A DNA stretch of 64,000 bases from an uncultured Paracoccaceae bacterium (GTDB taxonomy: Bacteria > Pseudomonadota > Alphaproteobacteria > Rhodobacterales > Rhodobacteraceae). The position numbers and the translations under genes are program-made. The stretch is from contig CANMIX010000001.1 in the NCBI GenBank assembly GCA_947497985.1, positions 310,001 through 374,000 on the forward strand, read 5' to 3'. Every line of letters begins with the position of its first letter. Position 1 is the first letter of the stretch. Shown here piece by piece: positions 9,146 through 18,133 of the stretch. The notes beneath the pieces were generated by a model, which had not been told where the DNA came from, made no database searches, and was given only the letters and a program-made list of their open reading frames with translations.

Positions 9146-9874
9146 TCACCGTTGCGTGACACGCGCGAGCACTGAAACACGCACATCAGACGCACCGGCC
9201 CGCATGCAAGCTTCTGTACATGCGGCCAAAGTTGCACCAGAAGTCATCACATCATCGATCAAAACGACAACGCGTCCGCGCATCAACTCCATGTGCCGAG
9301 GGTGCGGTGCAATCGCATTGTGCAGCGTTCGAAACCGTTGTTCTTTGGACTTATGGTCCAGCGCGGGGGTGATTTTGGTGCGTTTCAGCAGATCCGGCCA
9401 ATAGTCCAAACGCCCATGTTCTGCAAAAGCCTCGGCCAAAAGCGCCGATTGATTATACTTCCGGCGCAGCATACGCGTCCAATGGAGCGGAACGGGTGTT
9501 ACAATTGGATTGTCACGCAAAAGCGGCGCAGAGGCGCGCAGCATCCACCCCGCAGCCATACGGGCAACATCGGTCCGATCCCCGTATTTCAGCCCCATCA
9601 CCAGATCTTTGGCCTTGCCCTCGTACTCAAGCGCAGCGCGGCCCTGGCTCCAAGGGCGTGAATGAGACAGACAGCTGTCACATTCCAGACGGAACCCGTC
9701 GCTTTCTCCAGGCAATGCACATCCGCAGCCTTCGCAAACTGTGCCAGAAATGAAATTCATTTCTTTCCAGCAGGTTCCACACAGCCCAAAGTCGCTTTCG
9801 ACCATGGCGTCACAGCACGAACACTGTGGCGGGTAGACCAGCGAAACAGCTGTTTGAATCTGGGCGTGCAACAT
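9146..9874 (-). CDS. ComF-family phosphoribosyltransferase-like protein
   Basis: 242 residues. An N-terminal zinc-ribbon-like part has CSCC, CGTC, CEGCGC and CDSC cysteine pairs; the C-terminal part has the PRPP-binding signature VVVLIDDVMTSGATL (about 202-216). Related to ComF/GntX, linked to DNA uptake in some bacteria; the role here is unknown. Another ATG lies at 9883, but only the one at 9874 has a ribosome-binding site (GAGGA) at a sensible distance, and it gives the family-typical start just before LVYPPQC. The divergent methyltransferase starts only 14 bp away. Confidence 0.93.
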   Translation of the reverse strand: MLHAQIQTAVSLVYPPQCSCCDAMVESDFGLCGTCWKEMNFISGTVCEGCGCALPGESDGFRLECDSCLSHSRPWSQGRAALEYEGKAKDLVMGLKYGDRTDVARMAAGWMLRASAPLLRDNPIVTPVPLHWTRMLRRKYNQSALLAEAFAEHGRLDYWPDLLKRTKITPALDHKSKEQRFRTLHNAIAPHPRHMELMRGRVVVLIDDVMTSGATLAACTEACMRAGASDVRVSVLARVTQR

Positions 9875-9888
9875 TCTAAACATTCCTC

Positions 9889-10722
9889 ATGAGTGAAACA
9901 TCGCAAAACCAGCCAAATCTGTTTGACCGCCAAGCTTTGGATGCCCATCGCGCCCGGACAAAACCTGATGCTATGTTCCTGCATCAACTTGCCCGTAACG
10001 AGATTGAGGATCGGCTAACGATGGTTAACAGGACCTTTACAAATCCTGCGATCGTTAGTGATTTCGACAAATTTTGGGAAAATTTTAGTCCAAACGCCAT
10101 AATCGTCCCGGATGCGGACGTCTTGGACCTGCAACCGGGCGCTCATGACCTTGTGATCCACGCCATGTCGTTGCATTGGGCAAATGATCCAGTTGGGCAG
10201 CTGATCCAATGTCGCCGTGCCTTGAAAGAGGATGGGTTTTTACTGGTCACGCTGCTTGGCGGGCACACGTTGCAAGAATTGCGTGCCGCCCTTGCCGAAG
10301 CTGAAACACGCGTTATGGGTGGCCTGTCGCCGCGCATATCCCCAATGGCCGAGGTACGCGATCTTGGCGGATTGCTGCAGCGCGCGGGTTTCGCGCTGCC
10401 GGTGGCCGATGTGGTGCCGTTGACTGCCGAGTACCGCGACGTCTGGCATCTGTGCCGCGATTTGCGCCACATGGGAGAGGCAAACGCCCTCACCCAACGG
10501 CTGCGTCGCCCAACGCCACGCCGCCTGTTTGAGCAAGCCGATCAGGTGTATCGCACACATTTCGCAAATGAGGCCGGTCGTCTGCCCGCCACATTCGAGG
10601 TTGTGTGCCTGACCGGCTGGTCCCCGTCGGATACCCAACAGCAGCCATTGCGGCCGGGCTCTGCAAAGATGCGGTTGGCAGATGCTTTGAAAGTGCCCGA
10701 AGAGCCGCTGGACAAAGATTAA
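9889..10722 (+). CDS. SAM-dependent methyltransferase (BioC/NDUFAF5-like)
   Basis: 277 residues. It starts LFDRQALDAHRARTKPDAMF, then has a methyltransferase core whose post-I motif region reads VPDADVLDLQPG and a motif HDLVIHAMSLHWANDPVG (about 85-102) as in BioC and the mitochondrial NDUFAF5 family. The glycine-rich SAM loop is less clear than usual (DFDKFWENFSPNAIIVPDAD). The target could be a protein arginine or a small acid; not decidable here. No ribosome-binding site is visible upstream of the ATG. Confidence 0.85.
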   Translation: MSETSQNQPNLFDRQALDAHRARTKPDAMFLHQLARNEIEDRLTMVNRTFTNPAIVSDFDKFWENFSPNAIIVPDADVLDLQPGAHDLVIHAMSLHWANDPVGQLIQCRRALKEDGFLLVTLLGGHTLQELRAALAEAETRVMGGLSPRISPMAEVRDLGGLLQRAGFALPVADVVPLTAEYRDVWHLCRDLRHMGEANALTQRLRRPTPRRLFEQADQVYRTHFANEAGRLPATFEVVCLTGWSPSDTQQQPLRPGSAKMRLADALKVPEEPLDKD

Positions 10723-10818
10723 ATTACCCTATCGCTGCGCCAATGTGATCCAATTGGTTTTTTGGACAGTATGGTCTTAATTACGAGCAACACAAATCGG
10801 CCGCACAGGACTTTTATA

Positions 10819-11880
10819 ATGCTGGACAAAACTGAGACCGCCACCTGCCCCGCCCACGCGCCGGCAGACCACCCCAAGATCAAGGCGGAAAAGGTCGGCA
10901 TCCTCTTGGCAAATCTCGGCACGCCGGATGACTATAGCTATTGGCCGATGCGGCGTTATCTTGGCGAATTCCTATCCGACAAACGGGTGATCGATTACCC
11001 GACATGGAAATGGCAGCCATTGTTGCAGCTGATCATTCTGACCAAACGCCCATTTTCGTCAGGCGCAGCCTATAAATCGATCTGGAACCACGACAAGGGC
11101 GAAAGCCCCCTGATGACGATCACAAAAGACCAGACTGCAAAAATGGCAGCGGCTATGCAGGACCGTTATGGCGATCAGGTCATGGTCGATTTCTGCATGC
11201 GCTACGGCAACCCGTCGACCAAGTCGAAGGTCCGCCAGATGGTCGAGGCTGGCTGCCAAAAGATCCTCTTTGTACCCCTTTATCCGCAATATGCAGGGGC
11301 AACATCCGGTACAGCCAACGACGAATTCTTTCGCGCCCTGATGGAAGAGAAATGGCAACCTGCCGCCCGCACAATCGAGCCATATTTCGACCAGCCTGCC
11401 TATATCGATGCTCTGGCGCGTTCCGTTGAAGAGTCTTATGCCAAAGCGGAAAAGCGCCCTGACATTTTGGTGGTGTCCTACCACGGCATGCCAAAACGTT
11501 ATTTAATGGAGGGCGATCCCTACCATTGCCAATGTCAGAAAACCACGCGTCTGCTCAAAGAACGACTGGGTTGGGATGACACCCAGATCACAACTACATT
11601 CCAATCGGTCTTTGGACCCGAAGAATGGTTGCGTCCTTATACGGTGGAACACGTGGCCGAACTTGCACGGCAAGGCAAAAAGAACATTGCTGTCATCGCC
11701 CCAGCTTTTTCGGCCGATTGCATCGAAACGTTGGAAGAGATCAATGAAGAGATCTTTGAAAGTTTTGAACACGCCGGCGGCGAAGACTTTTTGTACATCC
11801 CCTGCCTCAACGATGATGATGATCACATCGCGGCTTTGGGCGGTGTTATTCAGGACAACCTCAAAGGTTGGCTGGACTAG
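10819..11880 (+). CDS. hemH: ferrochelatase
   Basis: 353 residues; inserts iron into protoporphyrin IX. Family motifs: VGILLANLGTPD near the N-terminus, LYPQYAGATSGTANDEF in the middle, VSYHGMPKRY (catalytic His) and the CQCQKTTRLL cysteine patch, with PAFSADCIETLEEI near the end. A TTG at 10762 would add 19 residues unlike the family, whereas the ATG at 10819 has AGGAC upstream. Followed by a strong terminator. Complements HemJ and HemW elsewhere in the window. Confidence 0.97.
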   Translation: MLDKTETATCPAHAPADHPKIKAEKVGILLANLGTPDDYSYWPMRRYLGEFLSDKRVIDYPTWKWQPLLQLIILTKRPFSSGAAYKSIWNHDKGESPLMTITKDQTAKMAAAMQDRYGDQVMVDFCMRYGNPSTKSKVRQMVEAGCQKILFVPLYPQYAGATSGTANDEFFRALMEEKWQPAARTIEPYFDQPAYIDALARSVEESYAKAEKRPDILVVSYHGMPKRYLMEGDPYHCQCQKTTRLLKERLGWDDTQITTTFQSVFGPEEWLRPYTVEHVAELARQGKKNIAVIAPAFSADCIETLEEINEEIFESFEHAGGEDFLYIPCLNDDDDHIAALGGVIQDNLKGWLD

Positions 11881-11924
11881 TCACACCCAACCTTCGGACA
11901 GTCGGGTACAAACAGATAGGCAAA

Positions 11925-11958
11925 TAAAAAAGGCGGTGGGAAAACCACCGCCTTTTTT
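11925..11958. terminator. bidirectional terminator between hemH and a small gene
   Basis: GGCGGTGG-GAAAA-CCACCGCC (8-bp stem) is flanked by six T on the right and six or more A on the left, so it can stop hemH transcripts and those of the convergent small gene at 11977. Confidence 0.95.
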
Positions 11959-11976
11959 GAATGTATTGTGCCGAAC

Positions 11977-12159
11977 TTAGTTCGATGCAACAGCAGCGCC
12001 AACCAGAACCAGCAGCAGCAGCGGCAGCAGAATGCCTGAGGACGAACCTTCAGCAGCTTCTACAATAACAGGTGCTTCAACGATTGGTTCAGCCAGACCG
12101 CCGGCAAAGGCGGCGCCAGCAGCTACGGTCAGAGCGGCAGCAAGAACGAGTTTCTTCAT
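11977..12159 (-). CDS. 60-residue secreted or membrane peptide
   Basis: MKKLVLAAALTVAAGAAFAG is a textbook Sec signal with AFA cleavage near residue 19. The short mature part has a Glu/Pro/Val-rich linker, a GSSSG turn and a hydrophobic segment ILLPLLLLVLVGAAVAS, so it may stay in the membrane. The ATG at 12159 has a GGAGG ribosome-binding site; longer frames lack one. A GTGATT/AATCAC hairpin lies at 12214-12231 in its leader. Function unknown; similar short peptides are common in Rhodobacterales. Confidence 0.85.
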   Translation of the reverse strand: MKKLVLAAALTVAAGAAFAGGLAEPIVEAPVIVEAAEGSSSGILLPLLLLVLVGAAVASN

Positions 12160-12292
12160 GTTAACCTCCAGTAAATGCGCACAGGAATAGCGCGCGCAGC
12201 CAAGACTTACTTCGTGATTTTTTCTAATCACCCCAGTCACGAAAATGCAAACACTTGTTGCACTTAGGGTTCCCAGCCTAAAGCTTATGTCG

Positions 12293-12910
12293 TCAAATTA
12301 GCAACACTTGCGTGCCAACTTTTGCCAGTGAGAACAGCTCAGCGATGTGCTCGTTGTACAGGCCAATACACCCATTGGAGGATTTACGGCCAATTTTGCG
12401 AGTATCGTGCGTGCCGTGGATACGATAATATTTCCAGCTCAGGTACAAAGCGTGTGTTCCCAAGGGGTTATCCGGTCCCGGAGGAATAAACGCCGGCCAT
12501 TCCGGGTTGCGTTTACGCATGTTCGGGGTCGGCGCCCAGCTTGGACCATTAACCTTGCGAATGACCTGTGTTCGCCCTCGGCGGGTAAGATCGTCGGATA
12601 ATGGCACCGAAGAGGGGAATAATTTGTAAGTTTCCCCATTCTCAGACCAGTAGTGAAGCGCTCGGCTATCAATATCGACAAGAATCGCTCCGCGATTGAG
12701 ATTGTCGAAATAAGGTTGCCATTCCTTGGCCCGAAACGCGGAAATATTTCGCGCTACTGGGGCCTCAGGCTCTGGCGGCGGACGCAGCGGGTCAAACCCA
12801 GTTTCTGCAGCAGGATCCGTTTGTTGCGCCAAAGCGGGTGTCGCTGCAAACGCCGCTACGGACGTCAGGAAACGGCGACGGTTCAAGTTCTCGAAGATAG
12901 ACTTGGTCAT
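12293..12910 (-). CDS. L,D-transpeptidase with Tat-type signal (YkuD domain)
   Basis: 205 residues. NRRRFLTSVAAFAATPALAQ (10-30) looks like a twin-arginine signal. The C-terminal YkuD domain carries His165 and His168 (IHGTHD) and catalytic Cys181 in SSNGCIGLYN. Such enzymes make 3-3 peptidoglycan cross-links or attach proteins to the wall. GPDNPLGTHALYL is the conserved substrate-side motif. The ATG at 12910 was preferred over one 42 nt upstream because it leaves the signal at the N-terminus. Divergent from the CAP lipoprotein gene. Confidence 0.94.
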   Translation of the reverse strand: MTKSIFENLNRRRFLTSVAAFAATPALAQQTDPAAETGFDPLRPPPEPEAPVARNISAFRAKEWQPYFDNLNRGAILVDIDSRALHYWSENGETYKLFPSSVPLSDDLTRRGRTQVIRKVNGPSWAPTPNMRKRNPEWPAFIPPGPDNPLGTHALYLSWKYYRIHGTHDTRKIGRKSSNGCIGLYNEHIAELFSLAKVGTQVLLI

Positions 12911-13079
12911 ATGATCTCTGCCTACAAAAGGTCGTAACGAAGTGTTGACCATATAATATGGCGCGAATGCCTCAGTCGCAAATCAAACAAAACTGTTACA
13001 GGCATTATACCGCCAGCCTATTTGCGCATCCGCCACAGGAGGGGTAAAGGCAATATGTGCAGATTATCCAAGGTGCAAC

Positions 13080-13574
13080 ATGTCCCGAATTCTTTCGATC
13101 TTTGCGTTGTGTTTCTCACTGATCGCCGCTGCCTGTACAACGTCCGCCCCACTGGAAGGTGAGAGCAGTGGCGTTTACCGCATTCGAAACGCAGACAAGG
13201 TTCAGTTCCGTATGCTGGACTCCGTCAACGCCCTCAGAGAAGCGGCGGGCCAGCCCCCCCTACAGCTCAATGCGCAGCTGAACGCTGCTGCTGCGACCCA
13301 TTCCCGGGACATGTCGGTGCAAAACCGTCCATGGCATTTCGGCTCTGACGGATCTTCGCCGCTGGATCGCGTAGCCCGTACCGGGTATACAGGCACGCTG
13401 GTGGGTGAGGCGATCTCGGAAACTTACGAAAGCGAAGTCCAAACGCTGACCGCTTGGATGGAAGATCCAACCACCCGTTCAGTTGTTCTTGACCCGACCG
13501 CAACCAACATGGGGTTCTTTTGGTTCCAGGAACCAAATGGAAAACTGTGGTGGACGTTGGTGATGGGCACTTAA
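13080..13574 (+). CDS. CAP/SCP-domain lipoprotein
   Basis: 164 residues. The signal peptide ends in LIAAAC, a weak lipobox with Cys19. The rest is a CAP domain: LDSVNALREAAGQPPLQLNAQL, ATHSRDM with the conserved His, WHFGSDG, VGEAISETY and NMGFFWF. Bacterial CAP lipoproteins are secreted proteins of mostly unknown role, some acting at the cell wall. Placement between two L,D-transpeptidase genes supports an envelope role. Confidence 0.93.
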   Translation: MSRILSIFALCFSLIAAACTTSAPLEGESSGVYRIRNADKVQFRMLDSVNALREAAGQPPLQLNAQLNAAAATHSRDMSVQNRPWHFGSDGSSPLDRVARTGYTGTLVGEAISETYESEVQTLTAWMEDPTTRSVVLDPTATNMGFFWFQEPNGKLWWTLVMGT

Positions 13575-13582
13575 ACATCAAG

Positions 13583-13608
13583 AGCGCGCGACCCAATGCG
13601 CGCGCTTC
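13583..13608 (+). terminator. possible terminator between CAP gene and convergent transpeptidase gene
   Basis: AGCGCGCG-ACCCAATG-CGCGCGCT forms an 8-bp GC-rich stem 9 nt after the CAP stop. Only TT follows, so the T-run is poor and function is uncertain. Confidence 0.4.
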
Positions 13609-13618
13609 CTGACCATCC

Positions 13619-14140
13619 TTAAGCGTTCAAGAAAATCGGAATGCCATTTTTGACCATGGCATAGATTTCTTCCATTTCGTCATTGTTGACGGCAATACAG
13701 CCAGCAGTCCAATCACTGGCGCGTTCTGCGCGCTTACGATCCCGTAGAATATTGGGCTGTCCGTGAATGAAAATCTCACCGCCAGGGCTTTTTCCGAGCG
13801 CGCGCGCTTTGGCGATATCATTTGCATTTGGATATGAAATCCCCAGAGACAAATGAAATGCGCTGTTTGGGTTACGGCGATCGATCCAGTACTGGCCTTC
13901 GGGCGTTTTGCCGTCCCCCTCGATACGTTTATGTCCGCGGGGCGCAAAGCCAAGGTCGACTTTGTATTTGCGTAAAATGTCGTCGTTATTCAGCAAATAC
14001 ATATGGCGCGCGCCTTTGTTGACAACAACTGACGTCACCCGTGGGCCATAATAATTTTGAAACTTTCCGCTCTGATCCGAGCATGCGGCCAAAGCAAGGC
14101 CTGCTGCTGCGCTCGCTGCAAATGCGCGTCTGTCCATCAT
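13619..14140 (-). CDS. L,D-transpeptidase lipoprotein (YkuD domain)
   Basis: 173 residues. The signal peptide ends at LAAC with Cys20, so a lipoprotein is predicted. The YkuD domain has GDGKTPEGQYWI (about 75-86), His126 in EIFIHGQP and catalytic Cys148 in DWTAGCIAVNN. Closest in layout to the ErfK/YafK-like group. I chose the ATG at 14140; one at 14161 adds seven residues. A second paralogue lies just 0.7 kb away on the same strand, separated by the CAP gene. Confidence 0.94.
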   Translation of the reverse strand: MMDRRAFAASAAAGLALAACSDQSGKFQNYYGPRVTSVVVNKGARHMYLLNNDDILRKYKVDLGFAPRGHKRIEGDGKTPEGQYWIDRRNPNSAFHLSLGISYPNANDIAKARALGKSPGGEIFIHGQPNILRDRKRAERASDWTAGCIAVNNDEMEEIYAMVKNGIPIFLNA

Positions 14141-14195
14141 ACTGCTCTTTTTTTGCCTCATGCTGCCAATACCGAATATTGGCTGCTTTCCCAAA

Positions 14196-14984
14196 TCACT
14201 TCTTCGAGTCTTGGTCCGAGATTGTGGCAAGATGTTGCTCTATCCGTTCCAACCGGGTCAAGACATCGTCACGGTAAGCATCGGTAATTTGCGTCTCTTC
14301 TTCACCATGTGCGTCCTGCATAGAATTCACAATCAGGCCTACCAGAAGGTTAACGACAGCAAAGGTTGTCACCATGATGAACGGCACAAAGAACATCCAG
14401 GCATAGGTGTAGACCTCCATGACGGGTCGTACGATGCCCATTGACCAGCTTTCCAATGTCATGATCTGGAACAGCGAATAGGCAGACCGCCCGAGGTTGC
14501 CGAACCACTCTGGGAATTGCTGGGCAAACAGTTTTGTGGCGATAACAGAGCCAATGTAGAAGATGATCGCCATCAACAAAAACACCGAAGCCATGCCAGG
14601 CAGCGCGTTGATGAACCCTTCGACAACCCGGCGCAGGCGTGGTGCGACCGAAATCACGCGTAACACCCGCAGAATGCGCAATGCACGCAGCACCGACAGG
14701 CCCTGCGCACCTGGAACCAAGGCAATACCGACAATCACAAAGTCAAAGATGCTCCAACCGTTTAGGAAAAACTTCAACCTGCGTACAATCAATTTGGCCA
14801 GGATTTCAGCTACAAAAATGATAAGACAAATGTTGTCCAGCAAGCCAATGATACTGCCAAAACGGCTCATGATTGCGGAGGATGTTTCCATTCCCAAAGT
14901 CACGGCGTTGATCAAAATGACCGTGGTAATGAAGCGACCGAATGCGGCGCTATCGAGGATGTTGGACAGGCGTTGAAGGGGCAT
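14196..14984 (-). CDS. voltage-gated sodium channel (NaChBac/NavSp type)
   Basis: 262 residues, one six-helix domain that should form a homotetramer. The S4 helix carries arginines every third residue at 100, 103, 106 and 109 (LRALRILRVLRV). The pore helix and filter read TLESWS at 176-181, the sodium-selective sequence of bacterial Nav channels. S6 ends FAVVNLLVGLIVNSM and is followed by an acidic neck and a short coiled coil. An upstream TTG at 15005 lacks a ribosome-binding site. Neighbouring genes do not explain its role; marine bacteria may use it in motility or sodium homeostasis. Confidence 0.95.
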   Translation of the reverse strand: MPLQRLSNILDSAAFGRFITTVILINAVTLGMETSSAIMSRFGSIIGLLDNICLIIFVAEILAKLIVRRLKFFLNGWSIFDFVIVGIALVPGAQGLSVLRALRILRVLRVISVAPRLRRVVEGFINALPGMASVFLLMAIIFYIGSVIATKLFAQQFPEWFGNLGRSAYSLFQIMTLESWSMGIVRPVMEVYTYAWMFFVPFIMVTTFAVVNLLVGLIVNSMQDAHGEEETQITDAYRDDVLTRLERIEQHLATISDQDSKK

Positions 14985-15007
14985 GGATTTCGAGTTCCCA
15001 GTCAATG

Positions 15008-16255
15008 TCAGTTATCAAAGGTAAAAGAAGCCGCCAATTCGGCATGCGGCGACCATCGGAACTGATCTACCACTTGCACCCAATTGATCCGATACCCTGC
15101 ATCCACCAACACCCGCGCGTCGCGGGCAAATGTGACCGGATTGCAAGAGACATAGGCAATCACAGGCGTTTTGGCCTGTGCGATTTCGGCGGTTTGCGCT
15201 TCTGCTCCCGCGCGAGGGGGGTCGATAACCACCGCATCATAGGCCGCACCAAAGGGGGCCAATTCATCTGGCATCATTGGACGGCGGAACAGGTCGCGCA
15301 CCTCTGACGTCACTTTGTGAAGCCCTTGGGCCTTGCGCCAACCCGCGTCGAGCGCGTCGATCATTGTGCCTTCACCCTCGACCGCGTGCACGTCGGCTTG
15401 TTCTGCCAAAGGCAACGAAAACGTCCCGCAACCGGCAAACAGATCCATGATCCGTTTGGACCCTTTGGTGATTTCCAACACCGCGTTGAGCAGTGCGGTT
15501 TCGCCGTCTTTGGTCGCCTGCAAAAACGAACCCGGTGGCGGGCAAACCTGCGCTTTACCAAAAACCTGGGTCGGCGGCTGTTCCATCGCGATCAACTCGT
15601 CTTCCCAGGTCAGACGCGCAACCTCGTATTTTCCAAGCAATTGCGCCAAACCGATGCGCAGATCTGCATCCAATGGCTTTCCATTTCGTACGGATACGTC
15701 CAACCCAGCATTCGCGGTTGTCACCGTGACGGCCAATGGAGTTTTGCGGCTGGCACCCAAAATAGCTAAGTCGCGGCACAGGGGCAGTGCCGCCATCAAA
15801 GCGGGCTCCAGCAAGTTACAGTCAGGAATTTCGGTGATCACATCAGACGCAGTGCCATGAAACCCAACAAGCGCGCCCTTTTTGGTACGGCGTGCCGCAA
15901 AAGTCGCACGGCGGCGTGAGCGGTCTGGCGAGGTATAGATTGGGCGAAACTCTGCATCAATTCCTTGCGCGGCCAAGGCGTTGCGCACAAATTCCTGCTT
16001 CCATTCGGCTACAAACGCTGGTGACGCATGTTGCAAACTGCATCCGCCGCAGGCCTTGTAGTGGCGACAGGGGGCCTGAACCCGGTTCGCGCTTGGTTCC
16101 TCGATCCGGATCTCAGTCAGCGTTTGGCCTGCCACAATACCGCTTACCGTCTCTCCAGGGAGACAGCGGCTGGCAAAAATCGGGCCATCGGCCACACCAT
16201 CACCCTGGTGGCCGAGCCGGTTAATCGTCGTCGTGGTTCTATCTGTGCCTGTCAT
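15008..16255 (-). CDS. class I SAM-dependent RNA (uracil-C5) methyltransferase, RlmD/TrmA type
   Basis: 415 residues. Iron-sulfur cysteines Cys63, Cys69, Cys72 and Cys146 (CRHYKACGGC and IPDC) match the RumA group. The SAM region MDLFAGCGTFSLPL, the DPPRAGA motif and the nucleophile loop YVSCNPVTFARD follow. A short TRAM-like N-terminus is present. It probably makes m5U in 23S rRNA; the exact position (RlmC, RlmD) cannot be told. Confidence 0.9.
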   Translation of the reverse strand: MTGTDRTTTTINRLGHQGDGVADGPIFASRCLPGETVSGIVAGQTLTEIRIEEPSANRVQAPCRHYKACGGCSLQHASPAFVAEWKQEFVRNALAAQGIDAEFRPIYTSPDRSRRRATFAARRTKKGALVGFHGTASDVITEIPDCNLLEPALMAALPLCRDLAILGASRKTPLAVTVTTANAGLDVSVRNGKPLDADLRIGLAQLLGKYEVARLTWEDELIAMEQPPTQVFGKAQVCPPPGSFLQATKDGETALLNAVLEITKGSKRIMDLFAGCGTFSLPLAEQADVHAVEGEGTMIDALDAGWRKAQGLHKVTSEVRDLFRRPMMPDELAPFGAAYDAVVIDPPRAGAEAQTAEIAQAKTPVIAYVSCNPVTFARDARVLVDAGYRINWVQVVDQFRWSPHAELAASFTFDN

Positions 16256-16294
16256 AAACGCGGTGATAGCGAACCCACAGACAACGCAAAAGCC

Positions 16295-18133
16295 TTATTC
16301 GGCGGCTTCCGCATTATCTGCACCGATGAAACCCCCGGATTGGCGCGCCCAGAACTGCGCATAGCGTCCGCCCAGTGCTAACAATTCATCGTGTGTGCCC
16401 GTTTCAACAATGCGACCTGCGTCCAGAACAATGATCCGATCCATCTCGCTAAGCGTGGAAAGCCGGTGCGCGATTGCCAACACTGTTTTGCCTTCCATAA
16501 CCCGGCTTAATGCGGATTGGATTGCAGCCTCGACTTCGGAATCCAAGGCTGATGTCGCTTCGTCCAGCACCAAAATGGGGGCGTCTTTGAGGATCGCACG
16601 GGCCAGGGCGATACGTTGCCGTTGTCCACCTGACAATTTCACACCCCGGTCGCCAAGATGCGCATCATATCCGGTGCGCCCCTGTCCGTCTTTTAGATCT
16701 TGGATAAACTCATGCGCCTCAGCCTTTTCGGCGGCAGCAATCATCTCTGCTTCGCTGGCATCCGGTCGGCCATACAGAATGTTCTCCCGCGCCGAGCGAT
16801 TGAACATCGCTGTTTCCTGCGTGACCATGCCGATGTGGCGACGCAGTGAATCCTGGGTAACGCCGGATATGTCCTGGCCATCAATCAACACACGGCCGAC
16901 CTCGGTGTCATACAGACGCAAGAGCAGCGAGACCAACGTGGACTTACCAGCCCCAGACGCTCCCACAATGCCGAGCTTTTCCGCTGGACTAATCACCAAC
17001 TCTAAGTCTTTCACGCCGCCAACATCCCGACCATAGGCAAAACTCGCGCCGTCAAAGGTGATCTCACTTTTGGTGACCTGCAACTCAGCGGCGGAATTGT
17101 CCGGGATGCGGTTTTGCACCGCAAGTGTGGTCATCCCGTTTTCAATTTCGCCAACATTGGAATAAATCGCCATCAAGGTGAAACTAACCCAACCGGTCAT
17201 CTGCGCAATGCGGATCGAGACCGCGCCAGCGGCGACAATATTGCCCTCTGTTGCGATCCCCACATGCCACAGATACAACGTCGCGCCGATCAGCAAGACG
17301 GGCAACACACCGGCCAACGCCATCAGGCTGAACCGGAACCCGGCCGACATGTAGCCAAACTCCAGGGCTTTCTCCCGAAACACCGCCATCGCGTCCAAAG
17401 CGCTGTGTTCTTCATGAGATGCATGCGCAAAAAGTTTCACGGTGCGGATATTGGTCAAGGTGTCCACAACTTGTCCGGAAACCGTCGCGCGCGCCCCAGC
17501 CCGTGCGGCAGATCGTTTGCGAATACGTGGCATAAACCAACGGATCAGCGCGAAATACACAACCAACCAAACCAAGAACAGAACGGTAATGCGCATATCA
17601 ACCGTCCCCAACAAGAGCATTGCACCGGCAAGTGAGGCCAAGGCAAAGGCCACAACGTTGATCATCTCGGTCGTGACGGAGGTTACCGCATTAGCGGTTT
17701 GCATCTGCTTCTGCGCAATTCGACCTGCAAAATCATCGTCAAAGTAGCCAACAGACTGCCCCAAGGTCCAACGGTTGAGACGCGACAAAACCAGCGGATT
17801 GATATTTGGCGCAACAATGATGGAGTTGGACGCAGAAGACAGGCCAAACAATATCGGCCGCAGGATCAAGAAGAACCCCAATGCCGCAGCCAATGCCGCA
17901 AAATTGGCAGCCGTAAAGAACCCCTCAGGTCCACTTGCGATGGCCCGGTCAATCACCATCCCCAGAATGAACGCAGTGCCTGCCTCCATTGCGCCCGCAA
18001 GCACAGAGAACAACGTCGCAACGCCCAGCGCCAGCCAAGACCCAGACAAGCACCACAGCATAAACTTGCCCAGCTTTTGCGGCGGCGGTCCCTCAGCAGG
18101 TTTAAAGGGGTTCAAAAGATTGTCGAATATCAT
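16295..18133 (-). CDS. ABC exporter, second half of a pair
   Basis: 612 residues: six-helix type I exporter domain (about 20-330) then ATPase domain with Walker A GASGAGKST, signature LSGGQRQR and Walker B ILVLDEATSALD. All catalytic residues, including the Walker B Glu and H-loop AHRLS, are intact. The ATG overlaps the stop of the upstream exporter gene (ATGA), so the two proteins probably form a heterodimer of the MsbA/multidrug class. Substrate unknown. Confidence 0.93.
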   Translation of the reverse strand: MIFDNLLNPFKPAEGPPPQKLGKFMLWCLSGSWLALGVATLFSVLAGAMEAGTAFILGMVIDRAIASGPEGFFTAANFAALAAALGFFLILRPILFGLSSASNSIIVAPNINPLVLSRLNRWTLGQSVGYFDDDFAGRIAQKQMQTANAVTSVTTEMINVVAFALASLAGAMLLLGTVDMRITVLFLVWLVVYFALIRWFMPRIRKRSAARAGARATVSGQVVDTLTNIRTVKLFAHASHEEHSALDAMAVFREKALEFGYMSAGFRFSLMALAGVLPVLLIGATLYLWHVGIATEGNIVAAGAVSIRIAQMTGWVSFTLMAIYSNVGEIENGMTTLAVQNRIPDNSAAELQVTKSEITFDGASFAYGRDVGGVKDLELVISPAEKLGIVGASGAGKSTLVSLLLRLYDTEVGRVLIDGQDISGVTQDSLRRHIGMVTQETAMFNRSARENILYGRPDASEAEMIAAAEKAEAHEFIQDLKDGQGRTGYDAHLGDRGVKLSGGQRQRIALARAILKDAPILVLDEATSALDSEVEAAIQSALSRVMEGKTVLAIAHRLSTLSEMDRIIVLDAGRIVETGTHDELLALGGRYAQFWARQSGGFIGADNAEAAE

